A stretch of DNA of 64,000 bases from assembly GCA_902475785.1 (NCBI GenBank), contig CABSAN010000001.1, positions 62,001 to 126,000 on the forward strand, given 5' to 3'. Origin of the DNA: an uncultured Collinsella sp. Its GTDB lineage: Bacteria; Actinomycetota; Coriobacteriia; Coriobacteriales; Coriobacteriaceae. The translations under genes were made by a program, and so were the position numbers. Shown piece after piece: positions 26,852 to 35,517 of this stretch; the stretch's first letter is position 1, and the number at the start of each line of letters is the position of its first letter. The notes under the pieces were generated by a model, which was given only the letters and a program-made list of their open reading frames with translations, was not told the origin of the DNA and did not search any database.

Positions 26852-29602
26852 GTGAGCGATTGCAAGAGAGTTTACCGTTTTGGAACCGACGCCCAGGGCA
26901 CCTGTGTCACTGAGGGCGACAAGTCCATGAACTTCGTGCTTGGCGGCAAGGGCGCAAACCTTGCCGAGATGAGCCGCATCGGTCTGCCGGTTCCCGGTGG
27001 CTTTACCATTACCTGCCAGACCTGTGTCGAGTACTCCGGCGCCGGCAACGTCTGGCCCGAAGGCGCACTTGATGAGATCGTTGCCGCCGAGGCCGACCTC
27101 GAGGCTCGCTGCGGCAAGAAGCTCGGCGACGCCTCCGATCCGCTGCTCGTGTCGGTTCGCTCGGGCGCTCCGTTCTCCATGCCCGGCATGATGGACACGG
27201 TCCTCAACTTGGGCCTCAACGACGATTCCGTCCAGGGTCTCATCGCCCAGACGCAAAACCCGCGTTTTGCCTGGGATAGCTACCGCCGCTTTATCCAGAT
27301 GTTCTCCAACGTCGTTATGGGTGTTGACGCCGACCTGTTCGAGAACGCCCTGACTCAGGCCCGCCTGGTCGCCGGCGTTCGTGTCGATTCCGAGCTTTCG
27401 GCCGAAGCCCTGCAGGAGCTCGTCGAGACCTTTAAGAGCATCTTCTCCGACAACGTCGAGGCCGCCCTGTATCCCGAGCTCGAGGTCGCTGATGGCAAGC
27501 CCGTCTTCCCGCACGATCCGGAGCTCCAGCTGCGCCTTGCCATCCAGGCCGTCTTTGGCAGCTGGATGAACGAGCGCGCCTGCATCTACCGCAAGCAGCA
27601 TGGCATTTCTGACGAGCTCGGCACCGCCGTCAACGTGCAGGCTATGGCCTTTGGCAACAAGGGGGAGACCTCTGCGACCGGCGTCGCTTTTACGCGCAAC
27701 CCGGCCGACGGCACCAAGGAGTTCTATGGTGACTTTTTGGTTAATGCCCAGGGCGAGGATGTCGTCGCCGGCATCCGCAACACCGAGCCCATCGCCGACC
27801 TCAAAGCCACTCCGGGTCTCGAGTCTGCAGGTGAGGAACTCGAGCGCGTGTTCCTGACACTCGAGGATCATTACCGCGATATGTGCGATATCGAGTTCAC
27901 CATCGAGCAGGGTAAGCTCTGGATGCTCCAGACCCGCGTGGGCAAGCGCACTGCTACCGCCGCCCTGCGCATCGCCATCGAAATGTTCGAGGAGGGTCTG
28001 ATCACCCGCGAGGAGGCCGTGAGCCGCATCGATCCCGCGCAGCTCGACCAGCTCCTGCATCCGCAGTTCGATGCCTCCAAGAAGTACGAGGCTCTGGCTT
28101 GCGGCCTCAACGCCAGCCCTGGTGCCGCCGTGGGCGAGATCGTGTTTTCGAGCGACGATGCCGTCGCGCGCGCCAACGAGGGCCACATGGTCATTCTGGT
28201 TCGCTGGGAGACGAACCCCGACGACCTGAAGGGCATGGTTGCTGCCGAGGGTATCTTGACGAGCCATGGTGGCAAGACGAGCCATGCCGCCGTTATCGCT
28301 CGCGGTATGGGCACGCCCTGCGTCTGCGGCGTCGAGCGCTTCCATATCGACGCCGCCGAGAAGGTCGTGCGCATCGAGGGCAGCGACCGCGTGCTGCATG
28401 AGGGCGATGTCATCTCCATCGACGGCACCCAGGGTATCGTCGTCGACGGCGCTGTCGATCTGGTTTCGGCCGAGCTCACCGGCGACCTGGACACCATCCT
28501 GTCCTGGGCCGACGAGATCCGTCTGGACGAGACCTGTGGCCACGCCAACCATGTGCGCGTCAACGCCGACAATCCCGAGGATGCCGAGCTCGCCCTCGAG
28601 TTTGGTGCCGAGGCTATTGGCCTGTGCCGCACCGAGCACATGTTCCTGGGCGATCGTAAGAACATCATCCAGAGCTTTATCCTGTCCGATGATGAGGCCG
28701 TGAAGCAGCAGGCCCTGTCCGACCTGCTCAAGGTTCAGACCGAGGACTTCCTGGCAATGTTCAAGACCATGTCCGGTCGCGACGTAGTTGTTCGCCTGCT
28801 CGATCCGCCGCTTCATGAGTTCCTGGATAATCCTCGCGAGCTCGAGGTCGCCATCACCAAGAAGGAAGCCGCCGGCGCCAGCGAGGAAGAGCTTGCCGTC
28901 CTGCGTGCCCGCCTGCGTCGTATCGACGGCATGGTCGAGTCCAACCCGATGCTCGGCCTGCGCGGTGTGCGCCTGTCCGTTGTCTTTAGCGATCTGCCGC
29001 TCATGCAGGTTCGCGCCGTCGCCACGGCTGCCGCTCGCCTCATCAAGGAGGGCGTCGACCCGCGTCCCGAGATCATGGTTCCGCTCGTCTCCATCACGGC
29101 GGAGCATGTCCAGACCCGCGAGGTCATCGAGCGCGTGATCGCCAAGGTTTCCGCCGAGGAGGGCGTCGAGCTCAATATTCCCGTGGGCACGATGCTCGAG
29201 CTGCCACGCGCCTGCATGGTCGCCGACGAGATCGCCCATCATGCCGACTTCTTCTGCTTTGGCACCAACGACCTCACCCAGACGACCTTCGGCTTCTCTC
29301 GTGACGATGCCGAGGCCAAGTTCATTCCGCTGTACATGCACAAGAAGATCTTGAAGGATAACCCCTTCGAGACCATCGATACGGCAGTACTCGAGCTGGT
29401 GCGTATGGCTGTCGAGAAGGGTCGCGCCACCAATCCCGACATGCACTTTGGCGTGTGCGGCGAGCACGGCGGCGACCCCGAGTCCATCAAGGGCCTGTTT
29501 AACGTGGCCGACGTGGACTACGTGTCCTGCTCACCCTATCGCGTGCCCCTCGCGCGCCTGGCTGCCGCCCAGGCCAAGCTCGAGGCCAAGCGTTCCGCCT
29601 AA
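26852..29602 (+). CDS. ppdK: Pyruvate, phosphate dikinase
   Basis: 916 residues. Interconverts pyruvate, ATP and phosphate with PEP, AMP and pyrophosphate. ATP-grasp domain begins VLGGKGANLAEMSRIGLPVPGGFTI; the swivelling phosphohistidine loop is ILTSHGGKTSHAAVIARGMG (~469-488), with the His and the Thr target of the upstream regulator. The C-terminal PEP/pyruvate barrel has CRTEHMF and VCGEHGGDP with the catalytic Cys (~869). GTG start with GGAAGGGGA upstream. In anaerobes it can serve glycolysis as well as gluconeogenesis. Confidence 0.97.
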   Translation: MSDCKRVYRFGTDAQGTCVTEGDKSMNFVLGGKGANLAEMSRIGLPVPGGFTITCQTCVEYSGAGNVWPEGALDEIVAAEADLEARCGKKLGDASDPLLVSVRSGAPFSMPGMMDTVLNLGLNDDSVQGLIAQTQNPRFAWDSYRRFIQMFSNVVMGVDADLFENALTQARLVAGVRVDSELSAEALQELVETFKSIFSDNVEAALYPELEVADGKPVFPHDPELQLRLAIQAVFGSWMNERACIYRKQHGISDELGTAVNVQAMAFGNKGETSATGVAFTRNPADGTKEFYGDFLVNAQGEDVVAGIRNTEPIADLKATPGLESAGEELERVFLTLEDHYRDMCDIEFTIEQGKLWMLQTRVGKRTATAALRIAIEMFEEGLITREEAVSRIDPAQLDQLLHPQFDASKKYEALACGLNASPGAAVGEIVFSSDDAVARANEGHMVILVRWETNPDDLKGMVAAEGILTSHGGKTSHAAVIARGMGTPCVCGVERFHIDAAEKVVRIEGSDRVLHEGDVISIDGTQGIVVDGAVDLVSAELTGDLDTILSWADEIRLDETCGHANHVRVNADNPEDAELALEFGAEAIGLCRTEHMFLGDRKNIIQSFILSDDEAVKQQALSDLLKVQTEDFLAMFKTMSGRDVVVRLLDPPLHEFLDNPRELEVAITKKEAAGASEEELAVLRARLRRIDGMVESNPMLGLRGVRLSVVFSDLPLMQVRAVATAAARLIKEGVDPRPEIMVPLVSITAEHVQTREVIERVIAKVSAEEGVELNIPVGTMLELPRACMVADEIAHHADFFCFGTNDLTQTTFGFSRDDAEAKFIPLYMHKKILKDNPFETIDTAVLELVRMAVEKGRATNPDMHFGVCGEHGGDPESIKGLFNVADVDYVSCSPYRVPLARLAAAQAKLEAKRSA

Positions 29603-29640
29603 CTTTTTGGGTTTGGGCGCCTAGCGTAGCCCCCTTCACG

Positions 29641-29668
29641 CCGCCCGTCTCATTCGTGAGGCGGGCGG
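29641..29668 (+). terminator. Hairpin after ppdK
   Basis: CCGCCCGTCTCA pairs with TGAGGCGGGCGG across a TTCG tetraloop. Very stable, but followed only by TTATC, so the terminator call is tentative. Confidence 0.55.
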
Positions 29669-29714
29669 TTATCATGTGCGGGTTTTGTCTTTTTGTCTGC
29701 GTAAAAAATTGTTC

Positions 29715-29742
29715 TTGCAGCAGAAACCCGCGCGTGTATACT
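29715..29742 (+). promoter_or_regulatory. Promoter for rplS
   Basis: TTGCAG (29715-29720), 16-nt spacer, TATACT (29737-29742). The ~65-nt leader contains a GTGCCG/CGGCAC hairpin around 29765-29790, which could act in autogenous control. Confidence 0.7.
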
Positions 29743-29811
29743 CGAATACGTTTGTTCAACTACGTGCCGGCCAAGGTGGTACGGCACCTCTAGAAGAGTA
29801 AGGAATTGCAC

Positions 29812-30153
29812 ATGGATTACATCCGCGCAATCGAGCGTCAGCAGATCCGCGAGGACATCCCGCAGGTTCGCGTCGCCGACAACGTCAAGGTTCACTACCG
29901 CATTAAGGAAGGCGACCGCGAGCGCATCCAGGTCTTCCAGGGCGACGTCATCCGCATGGCCGGCGCCGGTGCCCGCGAGACCTTCACCGTCCGCAAGATT
30001 TCCTTCGGTGTCGGTGTTGAGCGTACCTTCCCGCTTCACAGCCCCAAGATCGCCAAGCTCGAGGTCGTTCGTCATGGTCGCGTCCGTCGCGCCAAGCTGT
30101 ACTACCTCCGCGACAAGGTGGGCAAGGCTGCTCGCATCCCCGAGAAGCGCTAA
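29812..30153 (+). CDS. rplS: 50S ribosomal protein L19
   Basis: 113 residues, MDYIRAIERQQIREDIPQVRVAD to KVGKAARIPEKR. ATG 29812 has TAAGGA 7 nt upstream; the in-frame TTG at 29806 is too close to that site. Usually next to trmD; here lepB, glyQS and the ppdK pair are placed between. Confidence 0.97.
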   Translation: MDYIRAIERQQIREDIPQVRVADNVKVHYRIKEGDRERIQVFQGDVIRMAGAGARETFTVRKISFGVGVERTFPLHSPKIAKLEVVRHGRVRRAKLYYLRDKVGKAARIPEKR

Positions 30154-30187
30154 GAAGATCGCAGCGTCTGTCCACTCGTTTGGACAC

Positions 30188-30218
30188 AAGGGTCACCTTC
30201 GGGTGGCCCTTCTTTTTA
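30188..30218 (+). terminator. Intrinsic terminator after rplS
   Basis: AAGGGTCACC, TTCG loop, GGTGGCCCTT, then CTTTTTAT. Confidence 0.88.
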
Positions 30219-30246
30219 TCTGATTTGCATGCAAGGAGGGCCTGGT

Positions 30247-31035
30247 ATGGCCAATATGACGAGCTCGGTTTCGGCATCGCAGGTTGCCGGCGAGCTGGCG
30301 AGCGCCACGTTCGAGGAGATCCCCGCCCTCGTGGAGCATTATCGCGAGGATCCGCGCCAGCAGGTGATCAAGGCTTGCGAACGTGCCCTTAAGCGCCATG
30401 CCAAGGAACTTTCCGAACGCGAGCGCGTCAACGGCATGTACGAGCTTATGCATGAGCTCGGCGGTGATGGCGTTGTCGTGGGTGTCGACGAGGTGGGCCG
30501 TGGCTCGGTAGCGGGTCCCTTGACCGTGTGTGCCGTGTGTCTTCCGATGGAGCCGCGCATCTGGGGCATCAACGATTCCAAAAAGCTCACGCCGGCGCGC
30601 CGCGAGCTGCTCTCGGTGAAGATTGCCGAGGTGGCGACTGCTATCGGCTTTTGCCATATCGCTCCCGCAGATATCGATGAGATGGGCATGGCCCGCGCCA
30701 TTCGAGCCGCTGTCGCGGGTGCGGTGGCAGATACGGGACTCGAGCCCGATTGCGTGCTTATGGACGGTAACCCCCTGGGCGCCGTGCCCCATGAGCGCGA
30801 CGTGGTGAAGGGCGATGCCAAAATCGCCTGTATCGCCGCGGCATCCATCATGGCAAAGGTCACGCGTGACGAGATGATGGTCGAGTACGATGCCGAGTAT
30901 CCCGAGTACCATTTGGCCGAATCGAAAGGCTATGCGAGTCCCGAGCACATCGAGGCCATTCGCAAACATGGACTTTGTCCGCTGCACCGCGTGAGCTTTT
31001 GCGGAAACTTTCTGCAGACTGAGCGCCTTTTCTAG
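30247..31035 (+). CDS. rnhB: Ribonuclease HII
   Basis: 262 residues. Cuts RNA in RNA-DNA hybrids and removes misincorporated ribonucleotides. Active-site Asp-Glu in VGVDEVGRGSVAGPL (~77-91), INDSKKLTPARRE, and the later Asp in CVLMDGNPLG. A ~70-residue N-terminal helical extension precedes the catalytic core, as in B. subtilis RnhB. ATG 30247 with AAGGAGGG upstream; an in-frame start at 30229 would lie before that ribosome site. Confidence 0.95.
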   Translation: MANMTSSVSASQVAGELASATFEEIPALVEHYREDPRQQVIKACERALKRHAKELSERERVNGMYELMHELGGDGVVVGVDEVGRGSVAGPLTVCAVCLPMEPRIWGINDSKKLTPARRELLSVKIAEVATAIGFCHIAPADIDEMGMARAIRAAVAGAVADTGLEPDCVLMDGNPLGAVPHERDVVKGDAKIACIAAASIMAKVTRDEMMVEYDAEYPEYHLAESKGYASPEHIEAIRKHGLCPLHRVSFCGNFLQTERLF

Positions 31036-31083
31036 GCCAATTGTGGAGACAGGGACCTCTGGCGTTTTATAAACCTGCTGGTA

Positions 31084-31127
31084 GCGGGTCGTGTGCAACG
31101 TGATTGTTGCGTACGGCCCGTTTTTTG
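31084..31127 (+). terminator. Intrinsic terminator after rnhB
   Basis: CGGGTCGT..GCAAC pairs with GTTGC..ACGGCCCG across a 6-nt loop, followed by TTTTTT. Isolates rnhB from the yraN-comM-dprA operon. Confidence 0.88.
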
Positions 31128-31133
31128 TCGGCA

Positions 31134-31153
31134 TTTGGTCAGCTTTTGGTTTG
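31134..31153 (+). promoter_or_regulatory. Competence-linked direct-repeat element, copy 1
   Basis: TTTGGT-CAGCT-TTTGGT-TTG: two TTTGGT boxes 11 bp apart (one helical turn). The whole 20-bp element recurs exactly at 60131-60150 before comEA-comEC. A -10-like TACTTA starts 10 nt after the second box, with no good -35, which suits an activator-dependent promoter for yraN-comM-dprA. Confidence 0.65.
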
Positions 31154-31224
31154 CTTCCGGTACTTACCCGCATGAAAGGTGCCCTCATCATCGGGGCAAT
31201 GCAGTGTGCGGGAAAGGAGACCCC

Positions 31225-31710
31225 ATGTGTGCCGCAAGCAAAAAGAGCAAGACGCAGCAACTCAAGGAGCGCTGGGAAGACGGCGAGCTCGACTGCGGGG
31301 CGATTACGCCCGAGTTTATCAAGGGGCTCAGTCCCCGCGAGCTCGGCATGCTGGGCGAGCTGATCACCATCGATTACTTTAACGAGCGTGGATATACCTT
31401 GTTGGAGCAGGGCTATCGTTGCATTGAGGGCGAAGCCGATCTGGTGCTGCTCGATGAGCTCGACGATGTCGTGGTGATGGCCGAGGTAAAGACGAGACGC
31501 GTCGCCCTAGATTGCGCCACACGGGTCTTTCCCGAGGAGGCCGTGGATGCCCAAAAGCAGCGTCGGTATCGCCGTATCGCAAGTTGCTATCTCATGGAAC
31601 ATTATCCGCTCAGGTCGATTCGCTTCGATGCCGTGGGCGTCACCATCCGCGGCGGGCATATCGCCGAGATCGAGCATCAGTACAATGCGTTCGATTGGCA
31701 GGTGTCGTGA
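31225..31710 (+). CDS. YraN/UPF0102 family endonuclease-like protein
   Basis: 161 residues. Restriction-endonuclease-like fold: GELITIDYFNERGYTLLEQGYRC, then EADLVLLDELDDVVVMAEVKTRR with the D..ExK metal-site pattern (~73-95). ATG 31225 has AAAGGAG upstream; the frame extends to 31093 but that part is the promoter region. The stop overlaps the comM start (TGATG). YraN-type genes often sit beside comM and dprA, suggesting a role in DNA processing, unproven. Confidence 0.88.
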   Translation: MCAASKKSKTQQLKERWEDGELDCGAITPEFIKGLSPRELGMLGELITIDYFNERGYTLLEQGYRCIEGEADLVLLDELDDVVVMAEVKTRRVALDCATRVFPEEAVDAQKQRRYRRIASCYLMEHYPLRSIRFDAVGVTIRGGHIAEIEHQYNAFDWQVS

Positions 31711-33233
31711 TGGCGTTCGAGACGTTTGCCGTACACGCGGCCTGCATCCGCGGCGTCGAGGCAATTCCCGTCACCGTCGAGGTCTCGCTTGCCGGTGGCG
31801 TTCCGGGCATCCAGATGCTCGGCATTCCGAGTATGGAGGTGATGGAGTCGCGCGGGCGTATCCGGTGCGCCATGCGCTCGGCCGGCTTCGAGATTCCTCG
31901 GTCTGGCATTACCGTCAACCTGGCACCCGGCGATATCCGTAAAACTGGCAGCGGTTTTGACCTGCCGATTGCCATCGCGGTTCTGGCGGCCGATGGGCAG
32001 ATTCCCCGTGATAACCTCGATCGCTGCCTTATCGCAGGTGAGCTTGGTCTGGACGGCACGGTGCTGCCCGTCAAGGGCGAGGTGGCGTTTCAGCTGTTGG
32101 CGCGCGATATGGGGCTTTCCTTTATCGCCGGTAGGTCCGATCAGCATGTCCCGCTTGCGGGCGTTGACTGCGGGTTTATCGACCACCTATCTCAGCTTGC
32201 CCATGGCATGGGGGATGCCGCACGGCATTACCTGGATTCTGAAGTGCTCGAGGCGACCTTTGAGCCCGAGCTCGATTATGCCGATGTGCTGGGACAGGAG
32301 GTCGCCAAACGTGGCATGGCGCTTGCGGCCGCCGGCGAGCTCGGTCTGCTCATGATCGGCTCGCCCGGTTCGGGCAAGACCATGCTTGCGCGGCGCATGA
32401 CGGGCATTTTGCCCGAGCTTTCCGTCGAGGATCAGCAGGAGGCGCTGTGCATCCATTCGGTCTTGGGCGAGAGCATCGATGGCCTGCTTGCGGGGCATCG
32501 TCCCTTCCGCAGCCCACATCACAGTATTTCAACCGCGGGACTCATCGGCGGCGGGCGTCCGGTGCATCCGGGCGAAATTAGCCTAGCTCATGGCGGCGTG
32601 CTCTTTTTGGACGAGCTCGCCGAGTTTCCCACTGGCGTGCTGCAGACGCTGCGTCAGCCCATCGAGCGCGGCTACGTGAGAATCGTGCGCGTTGACGGGG
32701 CCTTTACGTTCCCGTCGCGCTTTCAGCTGCTAGCTGCGAGCAATCCCTGCCCCTGCGGATTTTTGGGAGATCGCGAAGTGCCATGTCGCTGTTCCGCTTC
32801 GATGGTCGAGCGCTACCGGGGCAAGTTGCGCGGTCCTTTGGCTGATCGTATCGACATGATGATCGACGTGACCCGCCCCGATCCCCAGGTAATCATTGAG
32901 GGCGCGGAGGGTATGTCATCGGCCGAGCTGCGCGATTACGTCGTGCGTGGGCGCGCCTTTCGCGCCTGGCGTGAATCCCGTATGGACGATGCGGACACCG
33001 AGGCCGAGGAAGACGAGTCGCGCTCCATCGACGGCGTCGTTTCGACCTTTGGGCTTGATGAGGCTGCCGAGAAATGCGTGCTTGGCCTGTCGAAGCGCAC
33101 ACATCTTACGGGTCGCGGCATCGTGCGCCTGGTACGTATCGCGCGCACGATTGCCGATGTTGCCGAAAGCGATCGGGTGATGCAGGACCACGTGCTCGAG
33201 GCGGCGATGTACCAGGGAAGGAGGGACCAATGA
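31710..33233 (+). CDS. comM: ComM/YifB family AAA+ ATPase (Mg-chelatase-like)
   Basis: 507 residues. Lon-protease-like N-terminal domain (~1-170, GVPGIQMLGIPSMEVMES), AAA+ core with Walker A IGSPGSGKTMLARRM (~213-227), Walker B GVLFLDELAEF and sensor AASNPCPCGFLG, plus a C-terminal Mg-chelatase domain. In Vibrio, ComM is a hexameric helicase that speeds branch migration during natural transformation. A ~15-residue Asp/Glu-rich insert occurs near 425-440. ATG overlaps the yraN stop; its own stop overlaps dprA by 4 nt. Confidence 0.94.
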   Translation: MAFETFAVHAACIRGVEAIPVTVEVSLAGGVPGIQMLGIPSMEVMESRGRIRCAMRSAGFEIPRSGITVNLAPGDIRKTGSGFDLPIAIAVLAADGQIPRDNLDRCLIAGELGLDGTVLPVKGEVAFQLLARDMGLSFIAGRSDQHVPLAGVDCGFIDHLSQLAHGMGDAARHYLDSEVLEATFEPELDYADVLGQEVAKRGMALAAAGELGLLMIGSPGSGKTMLARRMTGILPELSVEDQQEALCIHSVLGESIDGLLAGHRPFRSPHHSISTAGLIGGGRPVHPGEISLAHGGVLFLDELAEFPTGVLQTLRQPIERGYVRIVRVDGAFTFPSRFQLLAASNPCPCGFLGDREVPCRCSASMVERYRGKLRGPLADRIDMMIDVTRPDPQVIIEGAEGMSSAELRDYVVRGRAFRAWRESRMDDADTEAEEDESRSIDGVVSTFGLDEAAEKCVLGLSKRTHLTGRGIVRLVRIARTIADVAESDRVMQDHVLEAAMYQGRRDQ

Positions 33234-34165
33234 TGGCCGAGGGGACCTTCGAGCTGCACCCCGGTGATGCGCTGTATCCCGAGACCGTATTGGAGCTTTC
33301 TGATGTACCCCAGACGCTCTATGTGCGCGGCAACCCCGAGGTGCTTTCAACGCCCGCGCTCTCCATCATCGGTGCACGCAAGGCATCGCCGTACGGTCTT
33401 GCCGTGGCAGAACTTGCGGCCAAGGTGGCGGTTGAGGCGGGAGTGACGGTGGTCTCGGGCGGTGCGGTCGGCTGCGACCAGGCGTCGGGTTGGGCTGCGG
33501 TCAACGCCGGGGGCAAACATGTCGTGGTGCTGGGGACCGGCGCCGATGTTGTCTATCCGCGCTCGAGCGCCGGCCTCATCACGCGCACGCTCGATACGGG
33601 CGGCGCGGTCGTTTCGATTTCGCCGTGGGGCATGGGACCGCGTAAGTTCGCCTTTCCGCGGCGCAACCGCGTGATCGCCGCCTTGTCGCAGGCGCTCTTT
33701 GTTTCCGAGGCGGGCATGCCCTCGGGTACGTTTTCTACCGCTGAGGCCGCCATGGACCTGGGACGAGAACTGCTTGCAGTGCCGGGCTCTATCCTTTCGC
33801 CCGAGTCGCGCGGGACCAACTACCTCATCGCTAACGGAGCCTGCTGCATCATCGACGAGGAATCAATCGAGATGGCCGTCTCGCGCATCTACGGCACGCT
33901 GCGCTACTCGCGTCCCGATGCACCCGGCATCGCCGACCTGGACCCCACGCAGCAGGCCGTGATGCACGCGCTTATCGCCTCGCCGCTCAAGGTCGACGAC
34001 ATTGCCGCGTTCGTCTCGCTTGATGCTGTCGGCGTGCTCAAGCTCTTGGGTTCGCTCGAGCTCGAGGGTCTTATCGAGCGCATGATGGATGGAAGGTATG
34101 CGCCCTCAAAGTTTGCGCTTCACGCCCAGACGCCCTTCGGTCACAATGGAAAGCGTGTCAATTAG
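33230..34165 (+). CDS. dprA: DNA processing protein DprA
   Basis: 311 residues. Loads RecA on incoming single strands during transformation. Rossmann-like core: IIGARKASPYGLAVAELAA, VSGGAVGCDQASGWAAVNAGG, FPRRNRVIAALSQALFVSEA and VPGSILSPESRGTNYLIANGA. A C-terminal winged helix (~235-295) is present. ATG 33230 in an ATGA overlap, with GGAAGGAGGG upstream. Confidence 0.95.
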   Translation: MMAEGTFELHPGDALYPETVLELSDVPQTLYVRGNPEVLSTPALSIIGARKASPYGLAVAELAAKVAVEAGVTVVSGGAVGCDQASGWAAVNAGGKHVVVLGTGADVVYPRSSAGLITRTLDTGGAVVSISPWGMGPRKFAFPRRNRVIAALSQALFVSEAGMPSGTFSTAEAAMDLGRELLAVPGSILSPESRGTNYLIANGACCIIDEESIEMAVSRIYGTLRYSRPDAPGIADLDPTQQAVMHALIASPLKVDDIAAFVSLDAVGVLKLLGSLELEGLIERMMDGRYAPSKFALHAQTPFGHNGKRVN

Positions 34166-34179
34166 AAAGGTGTTTGCAG

Positions 34180-35517
34180 ATGCAGTTCGATCAGGTGACG
34201 GTTATCGGTGGCGGTCTGGCGGGTTCGGAATGTGCGATCCAGCTGGCAGATCGCGGGTTTGCCGTAAAGCTGTGCGAGATGCGCCCCCAGGTGAGCTCTC
34301 CGGCCCACCATACCGATCACTTGGCCGAGCTCGTCTGCTCAAATTCGTTTAAGTCAACCCGTCCGGATTCCGCCGCTGGCCTACTAAAGGCTGAGCTCGA
34401 GCGCATGGGTTCGGTGCTGCTCGATTGTGCTCATCGTGCGGCCGTTCCCGCTGGCGGTGCCCTGGCGGTCGACCGCGTTAAGTTTTCCGAGCTTGTCGAG
34501 GCCGAGGTTGCCGCCCGGCCCAATATCGAGGTCGTGCACGGCGAGGTCACGCAGATTCCCGAGGGCCACGTGGTCATTGCCGCAGGGCCCTTGTGCTCGC
34601 CGGCGCTGAGCGAAGAGGTCATGAAGCTCGTCGGCGGCGATGCCCTAGCGTTTTTTGATGCCGCCGCGCCAATCGTTGATGCCTCCACGCTCGATATGGA
34701 CGTGCTGTTCTCGCAGTCGCGCTACGAGGAGCAGGGTAGCGGCGACTATCTCAACGCTCCGCTCAACAAGGATGAGTACGAAGCTTTTATCGAGGCACTC
34801 ACCACCGCCGACCGCGTGGTGCTCAAGGACTTTGAGGGTGGCGACCTGTTCCAGGCCTGTCAGCCTGCCGAGGAAGTTGCCCGCACCGGCAAGGATGCCA
34901 TCCGCTTTGGTGCCATGAAGCCCGTCGGCCTGACCGACCCGCGTACCGGACGTCGCCCCTGGGCGGCGATTCAGCTGCGCGCCGAGAACAAAGAGAAGAC
35001 CGCCTATAACCTGGTTGGCTTCCAGACCAACCTGACCTTTGGCGAGCAAAAGCGTGTCTTCCATATGGTTCCTGGTTTGGAGAATGCCGAGTTCTTCCGT
35101 TATGGCGTCATGCACCGCAATACCTTTGTCGATGCGCCGCACGTTCTTGACGGCACCTTTGCCGTGCCCGGCACGGGTGTGCGCCTCGCCGGTCAGATCA
35201 CCGGCACCGAAGGCTATATGGAGGCCGTGGCGACCGGTCTGCTCGCTGCGCTCAACACCTATGCCGAGGCAATCGAGGCGGAGCCTGTTGAGCTTCCTCG
35301 CGTGGGCGCCCTGGGTGCGCTCGTGGGCTATGCGACCGATCCGGCAACCGTGGGCTACCAGCCCATGCACGTTAACTTTGGCTTGGTGCCTCCGCTCGAG
35401 GACGGCAAGCGCCGCAGTAAGCGCGACCGCTACCAGGCTTATGCCGACCGCGCCCTCGAGGCCCTTGATGCCTACTTGGCCACTCGTTCCGACTTGTTTG
35501 GAGGCGACCGGTCATAG
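34180..35517 (+). CDS. trmFO: Methylenetetrahydrofolate-tRNA-(uracil-5-)-methyltransferase
   Basis: 445 residues. FAD enzyme making m5U54 in tRNA with methylene-THF. FAD motif VIGGGLAGSECAIQLADRG at the N-terminus; catalytic cysteines in LVCSNSFKS (~51) and DLFQACQPAEEVARTG. ATG 34180 is preferred to the in-frame TTG at 34174 because GAAAGGTG ends at 34172. In Firmicutes topA lies between dprA and trmFO; here it is missing. The TAG stop overlaps the inferred xerC start. Confidence 0.95.
   Translation: MQFDQVTVIGGGLAGSECAIQLADRGFAVKLCEMRPQVSSPAHHTDHLAELVCSNSFKSTRPDSAAGLLKAELERMGSVLLDCAHRAAVPAGGALAVDRVKFSELVEAEVAARPNIEVVHGEVTQIPEGHVVIAAGPLCSPALSEEVMKLVGGDALAFFDAAAPIVDASTLDMDVLFSQSRYEEQGSGDYLNAPLNKDEYEAFIEALTTADRVVLKDFEGGDLFQACQPAEEVARTGKDAIRFGAMKPVGLTDPRTGRRPWAAIQLRAENKEKTAYNLVGFQTNLTFGEQKRVFHMVPGLENAEFFRYGVMHRNTFVDAPHVLDGTFAVPGTGVRLAGQITGTEGYMEAVATGLLAALNTYAEAIEAEPVELPRVGALGALVGYATDPATVGYQPMHVNFGLVPPLEDGKRRSKRDRYQAYADRALEALDAYLATRSDLFGGDRS

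Noticed and set aside
26810..29467. 885-residue open frame on the - strand opposite ppdK
   Set aside because: Antisense shadow of ppdK by composition and extent.
31040..31080. GGAGACAGGGACC region after rnhB as a REP remnant
   Set aside because: Only a few bases resemble family B core; no palindromic ends.
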